Source: Acidovorax temperans
Lineage (GTDB): Bacteria > Pseudomonadota > Gammaproteobacteria > Burkholderiales > Burkholderiaceae_C
Direction: 5' to 3'
NCBI RefSeq assembly: GCF_006716905.1
Contig: NZ_VFPV01000004.1
Coordinates: forward strand, 1-64,000
DNA length: 64,000 nucleotides
Position 1 is the stretch's first letter, and the number at the start of each line of letters is the position of its first letter. This document shows, in pieces, positions 27,568-36,476 of the stretch. The notes beneath the pieces were generated by a model that made no database searches, was not told where the DNA came from, and saw only the letters and a program-made list of their open reading frames with translations. The translations under genes were made by a program, and so were the position numbers.

Positions 27568-28605
27568 TCAATTGCGGAAGGGCCACAGGTGGAAGAAGCG
27601 GCGCACGCGGCGCCACACCTCGGCCAGCCCCAGCGGCTCGAACACCAGAAAACCGATGATCAGCGCGCCAAAAATCACCAGGCGCACGGGCGAGAGGAAC
27701 ACCGCCAGGCTGGCGCCGCTGGGCAGCAGATCGACCAGCAGCTTGAGCAGCTCGGGCACCATGGTCATGAACACCGCGCCCAAAATGCCGCCCAGGATGG
27801 AGCCCATGCCGCCGACGATGATGGCCGCGAGGAAGAAGATGGACATCGACAGCGGAAAGCTCTCGGGCGTGACCACGCGAAAGAAGTAGGCCCACAGCCC
27901 GCCTGCAATGCCGGCGTAGAACGACGACAGGCCAAAGCTCAGCAGCTTGTAGCGCAGCAGGGCAATGCCCAGCACCTCCGCCGAAATGTCGCGGTCGCGG
28001 ATGGCGATGAAAGCGCGGCCAATGCGCGTGCGAAACAGGTTGGCCGCGCCCAGCAGCATCAGCACCGTCACCGGCACGATGAGCCAGTACAGGCGAAACG
28101 AGGTGTCCAAATCCATGCCCAGCACGCGCGCCGGGGCCAGCGACAGCCCGGCCGTGCCGCCGGTGAACTCGAAGTTGGCAAACAGAAAGTGCGCAATGAA
28201 CGAGGCAGCAATGGTGGCAATCGCCAGGTACAGCCCCTTCACGCGCAGCGACGGAATGCCCACGATGATGCCGCCCAGCATGGCCACCACGCCCCCCGCC
28301 AGCAGGTTCAGCAGCATAGGCGTGCCGTAGCGCGTTTGCAAAATGGCCACGGTGTAAGCACCCAGACCCATGAAGGCGGCCTGGCCCAGGCTCACCAGGC
28401 CGGTGTAGCCGGTGAGGATGTTCAGCCCTGTGGCACTGGCCACATTGATGGCCACCAGGCAGGCGAGGTAGAGCCAGTAGTCGCTGGCGATGAAGGGAAA
28501 GAGCACCAGCAGCACGGCAGCGATGGCGAGCCACGCATGTTGGGTGCGTGAGTCGAACAGCGCCGCGTCGGCGACGTAGCTTTCCTTGAGGGTTCCGATA
28601 CGCAT
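27568..28605 (-). CDS. livM: Branched-chain-type ABC permease (LivM-like)
   Basis: 345 residues, about nine hydrophobic segments. LivM features are GLNILTGYTGLVSLGQAAFMGLGAY and the cytoplasmic coupling region GRAFIAIRDRDISAEVLGI, followed by VVGGMGSILGGILGAVF. It forms the inner-membrane channel with LivH. It starts 12 bp after livH, in one operon. Confidence 0.93.
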   Translation of the reverse strand: MRIGTLKESYVADAALFDSRTQHAWLAIAAVLLVLFPFIASDYWLYLACLVAINVASATGLNILTGYTGLVSLGQAAFMGLGAYTVAILQTRYGTPMLLNLLAGGVVAMLGGIIVGIPSLRVKGLYLAIATIAASFIAHFLFANFEFTGGTAGLSLAPARVLGMDLDTSFRLYWLIVPVTVLMLLGAANLFRTRIGRAFIAIRDRDISAEVLGIALLRYKLLSFGLSSFYAGIAGGLWAYFFRVVTPESFPLSMSIFFLAAIIVGGMGSILGGILGAVFMTMVPELLKLLVDLLPSGASLAVFLSPVRLVIFGALIIGFLVFEPLGLAEVWRRVRRFFHLWPFRN

Positions 28606-28617
28606 GGTGATGAGCCC

Positions 28618-29499
28618 TTAAAGACGTTCGATTTCGTGGGTGCCAAACAGGCCGTAGGGCCGCGCCATCAGGATGACGACCAGCACCACAAAGGTGGCCA
28701 GCAGCTTGTATTCGCCGCCCAGGTAGGCCCCGGCCAGCGCCTCCACCAGCCCGATGAGGATGCCGCCCACCAGCGCGCCCAGCACGCTGTCCAGGCCGCC
28801 CACGATCACCACCACCAGCACCGACAGGCCGAACACGCCCATGCTGGAAGAGATGCCGCCAATCGAGCCGACGATGATCCCGGAGATGGCCGCCAGCATG
28901 GCCGAGGCCACCCAGGCCAGCGAGAACACGCGCGGCACGTTGATGCCCACCGAGTACGCCGCCGCCTGGTCAGACGCCGTGGCACGCAGCGCCACGCCGC
29001 CGCGCCAGTAGCGAAACACCAGCAGCACCGCAGCAATGAACACCGCTGCAATCACCGCGCCCCAGAACACCTTGGGCGCAAGGAAGGCGTCGCCCACCAT
29101 GATGGGGTTGGTGGGCATGAACTCGGGCAGGCGGCGCTGGTCGGCCGTCCAGATCATTTCCACCAGGCCGATGAGCACCGACGACAGGCCCACCGTGACC
29201 ATGAACACCGAAATCGGCGGCTCGCCCAGCAGCGGGCGGATGATGGTGCGCTCGATCACCGCGCCCAGCAGGCCGCAGGCCAGCACCGCCGCCGGAATGG
29301 CCAGCCACAGCGGCAGCGCCCACATGGCGGCGAAGGTGAAGAACAAATAGCCCCCGGCCATGAGCATTTCGCCAATGGCAATGTTCACCACGCGCGTGGC
29401 CTTGTAGACCATGACGAAGGCCAGCGCGGCGAGCGCGTACAGGCCGCCGCTGGCAATGCCGGTGAGGCTGATTTCAAACAGGTAGGCCCAGTCCATCAT
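28618..29499 (-). CDS. livH: Branched-chain-type ABC permease (LivH-like)
   Basis: 293 residues, about eight membrane segments. Typical LivH stretches are SGGLYALAALAFVMVYKATR, VVNIAIGEMLMAGGY and VVVIVGGLDSVLGALVGGIL. The ATG at 29499 overlaps the livG stop (ATGA), so the two are coupled. It pairs with LivM in the membrane. Confidence 0.93.
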   Translation of the reverse strand: MMDWAYLFEISLTGIASGGLYALAALAFVMVYKATRVVNIAIGEMLMAGGYLFFTFAAMWALPLWLAIPAAVLACGLLGAVIERTIIRPLLGEPPISVFMVTVGLSSVLIGLVEMIWTADQRRLPEFMPTNPIMVGDAFLAPKVFWGAVIAAVFIAAVLLVFRYWRGGVALRATASDQAAAYSVGINVPRVFSLAWVASAMLAAISGIIVGSIGGISSSMGVFGLSVLVVVIVGGLDSVLGALVGGILIGLVEALAGAYLGGEYKLLATFVVLVVILMARPYGLFGTHEIERL

Positions 29500-30368
29500 G
29501 CGGCGGCTCCAGCGGAAGTGGGGATGCGGGCGGCGGCGCGCAGCTTGGCGCGCAGCTCATCGACGTTGCCCGAGCCCAGGTAAGCGCGGTTGACCTCGGG
29601 GTCGGCCTGCACCACGGCGGGCACGCCCTGCGAAATCACCTGGCCGAAGTTGAGCACCACCACGTGGTCGGACAGGTCCATCACCATGCCCATGTCGTGC
29701 TCCACCATCAGCACCGTCACGCCCCATTCGGCACGCACGTCGAGGATGAAGCGCGCCATGTCTTCGGTCTCCTCGCGGTTCATACCGGCCACCGGCTCGT
29801 CGAGCATCAAAATTTCCGGCTGCATGGCCAGGGCGCGCGCCATTTCCACGCGCTTTTGCAGGCCGTAGGACAGGGCCGAGACGGGCGCGTGGCGAATGTG
29901 GTCGATTTCGAGGAAGTCGATGATGCGTTCCTCAATGTCGCGGCGCAGCTCGGCCTCTTCGCGGCGCGCGCGGCCCATATAGAACAGCGCGTCGAACACA
30001 TTGGTTTTCAGGTGCGCGTGGCGGCCCAGCTTGATGTTGTCCAGCACCGTCATGCCGCGGAACAGCGCAATGTTCTGAAAGCTGCGCCCCAGGCCCATCT
30101 TGGCGCGCTGCGGCGCTGGGATGCGTGTGATGTCCTGGCCACGGAAGCGGATGCTGCCGCTGGTGGGGCGGTAAAAGCCCGAAATGGTGTTGAACAGCGA
30201 GGTCTTGCCCGCGCCGTTGGGCCCAATCACAGCGGTGATAGAGCCCGGCTGCACGCCAAAGCCCACACCCGACAGCGCGCGCACGCCGCCGAAGGCCAGC
30301 GTCACATCGCTGACTTGCAACAAAGGCGGGGCGCTCGGGCGGTGGCCGGGCGCATGCGTTGTCTCCAT
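29496..30368 (-). CDS. livG: Branched-chain-type ABC transporter ATPase (LivG-like)
   Basis: 290 residues. Walker A GPNGAGKTSLFN, LivG-type GRSFQNIALFRGMTVLDNI, ALSYGLQKRVEMARAL in place of the classical LSGGQ, Walker B EILMLDEPVAGMN and LMVEHDMGMVMDL. First gene of the minus-strand transport and beta-oxidation cluster; its promoter must lie in the 131 bp shared with the divergent TetR gene. Confidence 0.93.
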   Translation of the reverse strand: METTHAPGHRPSAPPLLQVSDVTLAFGGVRALSGVGFGVQPGSITAVIGPNGAGKTSLFNTISGFYRPTSGSIRFRGQDITRIPAPQRAKMGLGRSFQNIALFRGMTVLDNIKLGRHAHLKTNVFDALFYMGRARREEAELRRDIEERIIDFLEIDHIRHAPVSALSYGLQKRVEMARALAMQPEILMLDEPVAGMNREETEDMARFILDVRAEWGVTVLMVEHDMGMVMDLSDHVVVLNFGQVISQGVPAVVQADPEVNRAYLGSGNVDELRAKLRAAARIPTSAGAAA

Positions 30369-30405
30369 GGAACTCCTCTACGGGTTTGCTCGCTGATAGG
30401 GTTGC

Positions 30406-30468
30406 CTACTTTGACGTAAGCTTGTTACTCAGAAGTAGATTTTGCGGCTTTTGCAGTTTTGCAAAATC
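30406..30468. promoter_or_regulatory. Divergent promoter region with two inverted repeats (TetR operator candidates)
   Basis: CTACTT (30406-30411) with AAGTAG (30433-30438), and GATTTTGC (30438-30445) with GCAAAATC (30461-30468), lie in the AT-rich gap between livG and the TetR gene. Either dyad could be the TetR operator. The assignment is by position and symmetry only. Confidence 0.4.
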
Positions 30469-30499
30469 CGTACTTACCCGCAAACGGTTCGGCAGCACC

Positions 30500-31258
30500 A
30501 TGGCAACCAGACGCCCCCCACTTTCTTCCTCTTCTCCCTCGGCTCCTTCACCTACCCCCGCAGCGCAGGCGGCAGCGCCGCGCAGGCGCCGGGTGGCCAA
30601 GGCGGCGCCACCGCCGCCCGCGTCGCCCTGGGTGGCGGCCAGCGGGCGTGAACAGCAGCGCGAAGCCAAGCGCAACGCCGTGCTGACCACCGCTGCACAA
30701 ATGTTCAACGAACGCGGCTTTCATGCCACTTCGCTCGACGACATTGCCGCGCGCCTGAACGTCACCAAGCCCACGCTGTACTACTACGTGAAGAACAAGG
30801 ATGAAATCCTGCTGGAGTGCGTGAAAAAGGGCTTGCACATGACGCTCGACGGCATCGAGGCCTCACGCGCCGCCGGGGGCAACGCGGTGGACCAGTTGCG
30901 CGCGTGCATGCAGGTGTATGCCGACATCGTCACCCAGCCGTTTGGCATGTGCATCATCCGCATTGGTGACGAAGAGGTGCCCGAGCCCAGCCGCACCGAG
31001 CTGCGCAGCATGAAGTCCGAGATCGACCAGGCGTTTCGCCGCCTGGTGGCGCAGGGCGTGCAGGAAGGCACGCTCGCCCCGTGCGACCCCAAGATGACGG
31101 CCTTTGTGATTGCCGGTGCACTGAGCTGGATCGGCCGCTGGTACCAGAGCGGAGGCGAATACAGCGCTGCCCAAGTGGCTGAGCAGTGCATTGGCACGCT
31201 GATGCACGGCGTGCTGGGCCCGGGCCCAGGCCCAGGCCGTACCGCAGGAGATGATTAA
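30500..31258 (+). CDS. TetR-family transcriptional regulator
   Basis: 252 residues from the ATG at 30500. A long Ala/Pro/Arg-rich N-terminal extension of about 50 residues precedes the helix-turn-helix (NAVLTTAAQMFNERGFHATSLDDIAARLNVTKPTLYYYVKNKDEIL), here split in reading by its helices. The C-terminal half is a ligand domain typical of repressors of acyl-CoA genes. Divergent from the transport and beta-oxidation cluster, which it most likely controls, with an acyl-CoA as a plausible inducer. Its TAA stop lies inside the TTAA target of the adjacent IS element and is retained. Confidence 0.9.
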   Translation: MATRRPPLSSSSPSAPSPTPAAQAAAPRRRRVAKAAPPPPASPWVAASGREQQREAKRNAVLTTAAQMFNERGFHATSLDDIAARLNVTKPTLYYYVKNKDEILLECVKKGLHMTLDGIEASRAAGGNAVDQLRACMQVYADIVTQPFGMCIIRIGDEEVPEPSRTELRSMKSEIDQAFRRLVAQGVQEGTLAPCDPKMTAFVIAGALSWIGRWYQSGGEYSAAQVAEQCIGTLMHGVLGPGPGPGRTAGDD

Positions 31259-32408
31259 GGCAACGCTGATTAAGGTCCACCGTTGAGGGGGGTCAAACGT
31301 TATCCGCAGATGAAGCAGCAGACCCTGGCAATGGCCGCAGATCAAGACAACGGATTCGAGCATTCGCGCAAGCCCACCCGACGTGAAGAGTTCTTGCGGA
31401 CCATGGAGACAATAGTGCCTTGGGCCGCCCTGTGCCAGGTGATAGAGCCGCACTACCCCAAGGCAGGCAACGGCCGCCCGCCCATTGGCCTAGAGCGCAT
31501 GCTGCGCATCCATTTCCTGCAGCACTGGTTCAACCTGGCCGATCTGGCGTGCGAGGAGGCTCTGTATGACAGTGCCAGTCTGCGCCGCTTTGCGGGCATT
31601 GACCTGGGCCGCGAGCGCGTGCCCGATGCCACCACGCTGCTGAAGTTTCGCAAACTGCTCCATGAGCACAAACTGGGCGAAGCCCTGTTTGCCAAGGTAG
31701 GCCAGCAATTGCAGGAGCGCGGCTTGAAGGTCAATACCGGCACCATCGTGGATGCCACCATCATCGCCGCGCCCAGTTCTACCAAGAACGCCGACAAGGC
31801 GCGCGACCCCGACATGCACCAGACCCGCAAAGGCCAGCAATGGTATTTCGGCATGAAGCTGCACATTGGGGTGGACAGCCAAAGCGGGCTGGCGCACAGC
31901 GCCGTGGTGACGGCGGCCAACGTGCACGACAAACACCCACTGCCCGATCTGCTGCATGGCAATGAGCGACGCGTGTACGGCGACTCGGCCTATGCCAGCC
32001 AGAAAACACTGATAGCGAGCAAAGCCCCCAGGGCCAAGGACTTCACCAACCAGCGCACCCGCCGTGCGGGCGAGGTGGACGAAGTTCAGCGGGCCAAGAA
32101 CCGCAACAAGTCACGGGTGCGCGCTCGGGTCGAGCATGTCTTTGCGGTGGTAAAGCGCCTGTGGGGATTCACCAAGGTGCGCTATCGCGGGCTGCAAAAG
32201 AACGCCACGCGTGCGTTCACGGCCTTGGCGCTGGCCAACATCTACCTTGCCCGAGGGCGCCTGCAGGGACAGGTGCGCCCGTAAGGGTCCGAAAGGGGCT
32301 CAAAGGCTCCCGAAACAGGCCCTGTGGGGCAAAGCACAGTATCTTTGCGGGCCATTTGGCATTCAAATGGCTGTGCGATGGATATGACGTTACTTGTTCA
32401 GCATTGCC
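31259..32408 (+). mobile_element. IS5-family element flanked by a TTAA duplication
   Basis: 1150 bp. The terminal inverted repeats are GGCAACGCTGATTAAG (left, 31259-31274) and GGCAATGCTGAACAAG (right, minus strand, 32393-32408), 13 of 16 identical. TTAA occurs directly outside both ends (31255-31258 and 32409-32412), fitting the YTAR target of the IS5 group. One transposase gene fills most of it. About 110 bp of non-coding sequence follow that gene inside the element. Confidence 0.9.
31310..32284 (+). CDS. IS5-family DDE transposase
   Basis: 324 residues from the ATG at 31310 (MKQQTLAMAADQ); an in-frame start at 31283 adds nine residues. Domains: N-terminal DUF772-like region (ERMLRIHFLQHWFNLAD), then a DDE core with IVDATIIAAPSSTKN (first Asp), VYGDSAYASQ (second Asp) and RARVEHVFAVVKRLWGF (Glu with Y-(2)-R-like spacing). 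No frameshift or stop, so the element may be active. Confidence 0.92.
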   Translation: MKQQTLAMAADQDNGFEHSRKPTRREEFLRTMETIVPWAALCQVIEPHYPKAGNGRPPIGLERMLRIHFLQHWFNLADLACEEALYDSASLRRFAGIDLGRERVPDATTLLKFRKLLHEHKLGEALFAKVGQQLQERGLKVNTGTIVDATIIAAPSSTKNADKARDPDMHQTRKGQQWYFGMKLHIGVDSQSGLAHSAVVTAANVHDKHPLPDLLHGNERRVYGDSAYASQKTLIASKAPRAKDFTNQRTRRAGEVDEVQRAKNRNKSRVRARVEHVFAVVKRLWGFTKVRYRGLQKNATRAFTALALANIYLARGRLQGQVRP

Positions 32409-35400
32409 TTAAGCGGCCGCTTGCAAGGGTTGGAAATTTTCCAGCGCTTCGAAGAGCAACGCCACTTTGGCCGAATCGAAAACTCCATCCGGGCCATGGG
32501 TGTGGATATCGGTGAACGGCGATTCGTACAAGCGCGCTGGCGGCATTGCGCCATGTTCGGTCAGGTGCTGCACGATCTCTTCAATGAACTGCAGTTGGCT
32601 GGCAGTGGCCGTGCCTGCCTCGACCAGGGCACTGAAGGCCGCTGCCGCAGCTTCGCGGTCCAGCCCCACCAGTGATCGCACAAACACCGGCAGGCTGGTG
32701 TGCAGCGTACGCGCGCGCTCGATGTCGCCATCGGTGCCGCTCGCCTCGTGCAGCAGGGCTTCCAGCTCTTGCAGATCCGCCGCCGTCAGGGGCTGGTTGC
32801 GGCGCAGCTTGTGCAGCGCCAGCCGGTCTTCATGGGCGCGCAAAAACACCTTGGCCTTGGCGCGAAAACGGTCAAAGTCCACCGCGCTCGCCACCAGGGG
32901 CAAGTCCACCTCGGTGGTCTCGCCAATGGCGTCTTCAAAGTCGGTGTAGACCACGGTGCGCCCGCCCTTTTCGATGAGCTTGATGAGGCTGCGCAGCTTG
33001 CGCCGTGCCTGCTCCAGCATGGGCAAGGTCACGTCCTGCCACCACTCGTCGCCCGCCACGGCCTCGATCAGCAGCAGGTGCTCACGCACGCTGGGCACGT
33101 TGGCCAGCTCCAGCAGGCTGGCGGCCAGTTGCTGCACCTTGGTTTGCAGGCGGGCCAGGGCCGGTTCGCTGCGTAGCAGGGCCAGCTGGGTGTTCAGCAG
33201 CAGGGCGTCAAAGCGCTTGGCATCTTCGTCATCGTCGCGAACAGCGGTGGGCAGGCCTGACAGGTGCGCTGCCACCTCGGCCAGTTGCTCGGCAGTGGGG
33301 CGCTTCCAGGCATCCGGCTGCGCCCAGGCCTCCACCCAGCGGCGCTGTGGCCTCACCACAAAGTTGTCCAGCGACATGCCCGCCACCATGCTGTGCAGCA
33401 GACCAGCTGTGTCGTGGCGAATGGCGGCCTCGGTCAGCACGGGCGATCGTTGCGCCGCTTCGGCCACGCCGTGGCTGGGCAAACTGGATAAGCGCTTGTC
33501 GAGCACTTCAATCAGCTCCAGCCGCGCATTGAACAGCCGCTGCGACAGCGGCGAGGCCACCGCGCCCTCACTGCCCTCCAGCTCCTGGCTGAAAAACTCC
33601 AGGTTCTGGCAGAAGTCGAAGATGAAAAAGTCCTTCTTGTCCTGCCCCGGCCCATACAGCTCTTTGCACAGCCGGGTGCCGCGTCCCACCATCTGCCAGA
33701 ACTTGGCCTTGGAGCGCACGATTTTGAAGAACACCAGGTTCACCACCTCGGGCACGTCGATGCCGGTATCCAGCATGTCCACCGAAATCGCGATGTGCGG
33801 GGCATCGTTCTTTTTAGAGAAGTCATCGATGAGCGACTGCACGCACTCAGTCTTGAACGTGATGACCCGCGCAAACACGCCCTTGCGGTCGGGGTAGTTC
33901 GCATCAAAGCGTTCCTGGATGAACTCAGCGTGCTTCTGGTTCTTGGCAAAGATGATGGTTTTGCCCAGCCGGTCGCCGCCCGCCACCTTGTGGCCGCGCT
34001 CCATCAGCAGGGCCAGCATCTTGTCCACGGTGTCGGTGTTGAAGAGCCACTGGTTGACCGCCTCGGCGCTGACTTCCTCGGGCGGCTCGCCGCCGTCCTC
34101 GTCCCATTCCAGCGCATCCCACTGGTCTTTTTCGTCGTCGCTCAGCTCGTCATACCGAATGCCCTGGCGCTGGAATTTCAGCGGCACTGAAATCGCCTTG
34201 GGCGGGGCCAGGTAGCCCTCGGCAATGGCGTCATCCAGGCCATAGGCGTCCGTGGGCACGCAGCTTTCCAGGCCAAACAGGCTGTAGGTGTTGCGGTCGA
34301 TCTCGTCCTTGGGTGTGGCCGTCAGGCCCACCAGCAGCGCGTCAAAGTAGCTGAAGATGGCGCGGTATTTTTGGTAGATGGAGCGGTGGGCTTCGTCCAC
34401 CACGATCAGGTCAAAGTGCCCCACGCCAAAGCGGCGCTGCCCGCCGCCCGCGCTCTCGTTGATGAGCCCCATCATCGTGGGATAGGTGGACACATACACC
34501 CGCCCCTCGGTGGCGCGGTCGGTCACCAGGTTCACCGGTGCCGCATCGGGCAAGTGGGCCTTGAAGGCGTTGACGGCCTGGTTCACCAGTGCCACGCGGT
34601 CGGCCAGAAACAGCACGCGCTTGGCCCAGCCTGCGCGCATCAGCAAATCCACCAGCGCAATCACCGTGCGGGTTTTGCCTGCGCCCGTGGCCATCACCAC
34701 CAGGGCCTTGCGGTGCTGGTCGCGCTCAAAGGTCTCCAGCACGCGGCGAATGGCGCGCTGCTGGTAGTGGCGCTCCACAATGCCCGCCGCAATCGGCAGG
34801 TTGGCCAGCGGCTTGCGCGTGGTGCGGCGCTGGTGCATCAGCTCCAGCTCGTCCCGCGTGTGAAAGCCTTGCACAGGGCGGGGCGGGCTGGTGGTGTCGT
34901 CCCACATCCAGTGTTCATAACCGTTGGTGCCGTAGATCACGGGGCGGTGGCCGGTGCTTTTTTCCAGGCAGTCGGCATACAGGCGGGCCTGCTGCTGGCC
35001 CTCTTGGGCACTGCGGCGGGTGCGCTTGGCTTCCACCAGGGCCAAGGGCCGCTCGCCGCTCCACAGCACATAGTCCACGCGGCCCTGGCCTTGGCCGTTG
35101 GGCATGCCCTGTACTTCAAATTCACGGTCGCGCTTCTGGTCCAGCGCCCAGCCGGCTTCTTTCAGCAGCAGGTCAATGAACAGGTCGCGCGTGGCGGCCT
35201 CGTTGTAGTCGTGCGCGGTGGCGGGCTGCGCTGCGTTGGCGGCCTTGGCGGCGGCAATTTCGGCGCGGTAGCGGGCCAGTTCCGCATCCAGTTCTGCATT
35301 GCGGGCTGCTGCTTCGCGCAGGGCGGCATCGCGCTCGGCCAGGGCCTGGGCTTGTTTGGCTAACGCCTCTTGCGCGGCGGCCTGGGCGGCGCTGCTGGCC

Positions 35401-35888
35401 GCTTGTTCTTGGGCAGAGTCGATAGCGGCAGGGCGTGGCAGCAGATCGGCGCGAAACTGCAGCCCCGCCGCAGGCCGATCACCCACCCGGCGCGCGTAGT
35501 GCTGCGCCAGCCAGAAGGCCACATGGAACAGCTCGCGCAGCGCGGCCAGGGCATCTTGCGGTGGCACCGGGCGGGCGTGGTGCACGGCCTGGTTGCCCAG
35601 GCGGCGAATCACATCCATCTTGGCGTGCACCGCGCTGCCCACCAGTTGCTGAAAGCTGGGCTCAAACAGGTATGCCGACAAATCCGCCTTGTACGGCATG
35701 CGCAGGCAGCCATCCCGGCCCCCTTCGGCCTGGTAGAGCCAGGCCACGGCCAGCTCCAGCGTGCGGCGGGCGTAAAAGCAGGCGGTGCGCGGGTCGGCAT
35801 GGGCAGCGGCCTCGGCACGGCGGGCTTCGGCCAGCAGGTCGGGCCAGTCGGGTTGCAGGAAGGCGAAGTTGGATGGCGCTGTGCTCAT
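32409..35888 (-). CDS. hsdR: Type I restriction enzyme, R (motor/nuclease) subunit
   Basis: 1159 residues. Order: DUF4145-like N-terminus (ARRTLELAVAWLYQAEGG), Ala-rich coiled coil (about 160-220), nuclease domain with Asp272 and EAK at 286-288 (VDYVLW...LALVEAKRT), then a superfamily 2 helicase with Walker A MATGAGKTRTV near 399-409, VDEAHRSIYQKYR and VGRGTRLCKELYG. It fits the EcoEI-type R subunit, which translocates DNA and cuts at distance. Coupled by ATGA to the small HTH gene. Its stop is within the TTAA at the IS5 element. It is separated from hsdS-hsdM by about 4.3 kb of other genes. Confidence 0.95.
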   Translation of the reverse strand: MSTAPSNFAFLQPDWPDLLAEARRAEAAAHADPRTACFYARRTLELAVAWLYQAEGGRDGCLRMPYKADLSAYLFEPSFQQLVGSAVHAKMDVIRRLGNQAVHHARPVPPQDALAALRELFHVAFWLAQHYARRVGDRPAAGLQFRADLLPRPAAIDSAQEQAASSAAQAAAQEALAKQAQALAERDAALREAAARNAELDAELARYRAEIAAAKAANAAQPATAHDYNEAATRDLFIDLLLKEAGWALDQKRDREFEVQGMPNGQGQGRVDYVLWSGERPLALVEAKRTRRSAQEGQQQARLYADCLEKSTGHRPVIYGTNGYEHWMWDDTTSPPRPVQGFHTRDELELMHQRRTTRKPLANLPIAAGIVERHYQQRAIRRVLETFERDQHRKALVVMATGAGKTRTVIALVDLLMRAGWAKRVLFLADRVALVNQAVNAFKAHLPDAAPVNLVTDRATEGRVYVSTYPTMMGLINESAGGGQRRFGVGHFDLIVVDEAHRSIYQKYRAIFSYFDALLVGLTATPKDEIDRNTYSLFGLESCVPTDAYGLDDAIAEGYLAPPKAISVPLKFQRQGIRYDELSDDEKDQWDALEWDEDGGEPPEEVSAEAVNQWLFNTDTVDKMLALLMERGHKVAGGDRLGKTIIFAKNQKHAEFIQERFDANYPDRKGVFARVITFKTECVQSLIDDFSKKNDAPHIAISVDMLDTGIDVPEVVNLVFFKIVRSKAKFWQMVGRGTRLCKELYGPGQDKKDFFIFDFCQNLEFFSQELEGSEGAVASPLSQRLFNARLELIEVLDKRLSSLPSHGVAEAAQRSPVLTEAAIRHDTAGLLHSMVAGMSLDNFVVRPQRRWVEAWAQPDAWKRPTAEQLAEVAAHLSGLPTAVRDDDEDAKRFDALLLNTQLALLRSEPALARLQTKVQQLAASLLELANVPSVREHLLLIEAVAGDEWWQDVTLPMLEQARRKLRSLIKLIEKGGRTVVYTDFEDAIGETTEVDLPLVASAVDFDRFRAKAKVFLRAHEDRLALHKLRRNQPLTAADLQELEALLHEASGTDGDIERARTLHTSLPVFVRSLVGLDREAAAAAFSALVEAGTATASQLQFIEEIVQHLTEHGAMPPARLYESPFTDIHTHGPDGVFDSAKVALLFEALENFQPLQAAA

Positions 35889-36139
35889 GCACTCTCTCCC
35901 TGTTCGTTTTTTGCGGGTGGTTTAGACCAGCCCTCGATGTTCAGCGTCAATCCCAGCCCGCACACCAGCAAAACCAATTTTTGCAGCGAACAACTCTCTG
36001 GGTGGCTCTCTGCATCACGAATGAACGACGGGCTGACATTGCACACGGCGGCTGTTTGTGAACGTGTCATGCCTTGGCGCTTGCGTTCAGTGGCAAGGGC
36101 TTGGGCCAGTTGGGCAGAGTTGGTAGGCGTGAGGTTCAT
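35885..36139 (-). CDS. Small XRE-family HTH regulator, HipB-like
   Basis: 84 residues. The helix-turn-helix spans about 10-60 (LAQALATERKRQGMTRSQTA, then NVSPSFIRDAE), with LVLLVCGLGLTLNIEG near the end, close to HipB-type regulators. No hipA follows; instead the stop overlaps the hsdR start (ATGA). It is therefore a likely controller of hsdR expression, as C-proteins are for some restriction genes. An inverted repeat just upstream (36145-36206) could be its operator. Function inferred from context. Confidence 0.8.
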   Translation of the reverse strand: MNLTPTNSAQLAQALATERKRQGMTRSQTAAVCNVSPSFIRDAESHPESCSLQKLVLLVCGLGLTLNIEGWSKPPAKNEQGESA

Positions 36140-36144
36140 TTTTG

Positions 36145-36206
36145 TCCCTATGAGAGCAATCTCGATACCGAATCAGCTTTTTTGGTCGCTTTTGCTCTTA
36201 TGAGGA
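36145..36206 (-). promoter_or_regulatory. Candidate operator/promoter of the HTH-hsdR pair
   Basis: TCCCTATGAGAGCAA (36145-36159) faces TTGCTCTTATGAGGA (36192-36206), an imperfect 15-bp inverted repeat. It lies 5 bp upstream of the HTH start, as expected for autoregulation. Confidence 0.4.
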
Positions 36207-36257
36207 CACTTTAAGTGATGGGCTGTGCTTCACAGGCCATGGGTAGTCTTTTTGCAA

Positions 36258-36367
36258 AGGCTCATCTCCGCCCGGTTGCTCAAGGATGCGCTGGCGGCTG
36301 GTGTCATCCGCCTGGAGGATGAAGCTGCGGCGCCCAAGCTGCGCCGCTATGTGCCGCACTGGGCCTG
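36258..36367 (+). pseudogene. C-terminal remnant of an ATP-binding (AlbA_2/RecG-like) regulator
   Basis: The frame ending at 36367 reads RLLKDALAAGVIRLEDEA then PKLRRYVPHWA and stops. This ending (A.G.IR ... RYVP.WA) is the usual C-terminus of COG2865-type ATP-binding putative regulators, which often sit beside hsdS in type I loci. No upstream part is present and there is no start. The call rests on the short ending only. Confidence 0.5.
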
Positions 36368-36369
36368 AT

Positions 36370-36476
36370 TTGTTTGATGGGTATTTGATGAAACGGCGTC
36401 ATCGAAGCGACTTTTTCAAAAATTCCCTTTATCGACAACAAGTTAGCAAAGGCTGCTTGTTTGACGGGTACTTGAT
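36370..36476. repeat. Pair of 20-bp direct repeats
   Basis: TTGTTTGATGGGTATTTGAT at 36370-36389 and TTGTTTGACGGGTACTTGAT at 36457-36476, 18 of 20 identical, 87 bp apart. Function unknown; the rest of 36140-36651 shows no gene apart from the remnant. Confidence 0.7.

Noticed and set aside
31255-32412. IS5 insertion as a disruption of TetR or hsdR
   Set aside because: Both genes keep their stop codons in the duplicated TTAA and remain full length.
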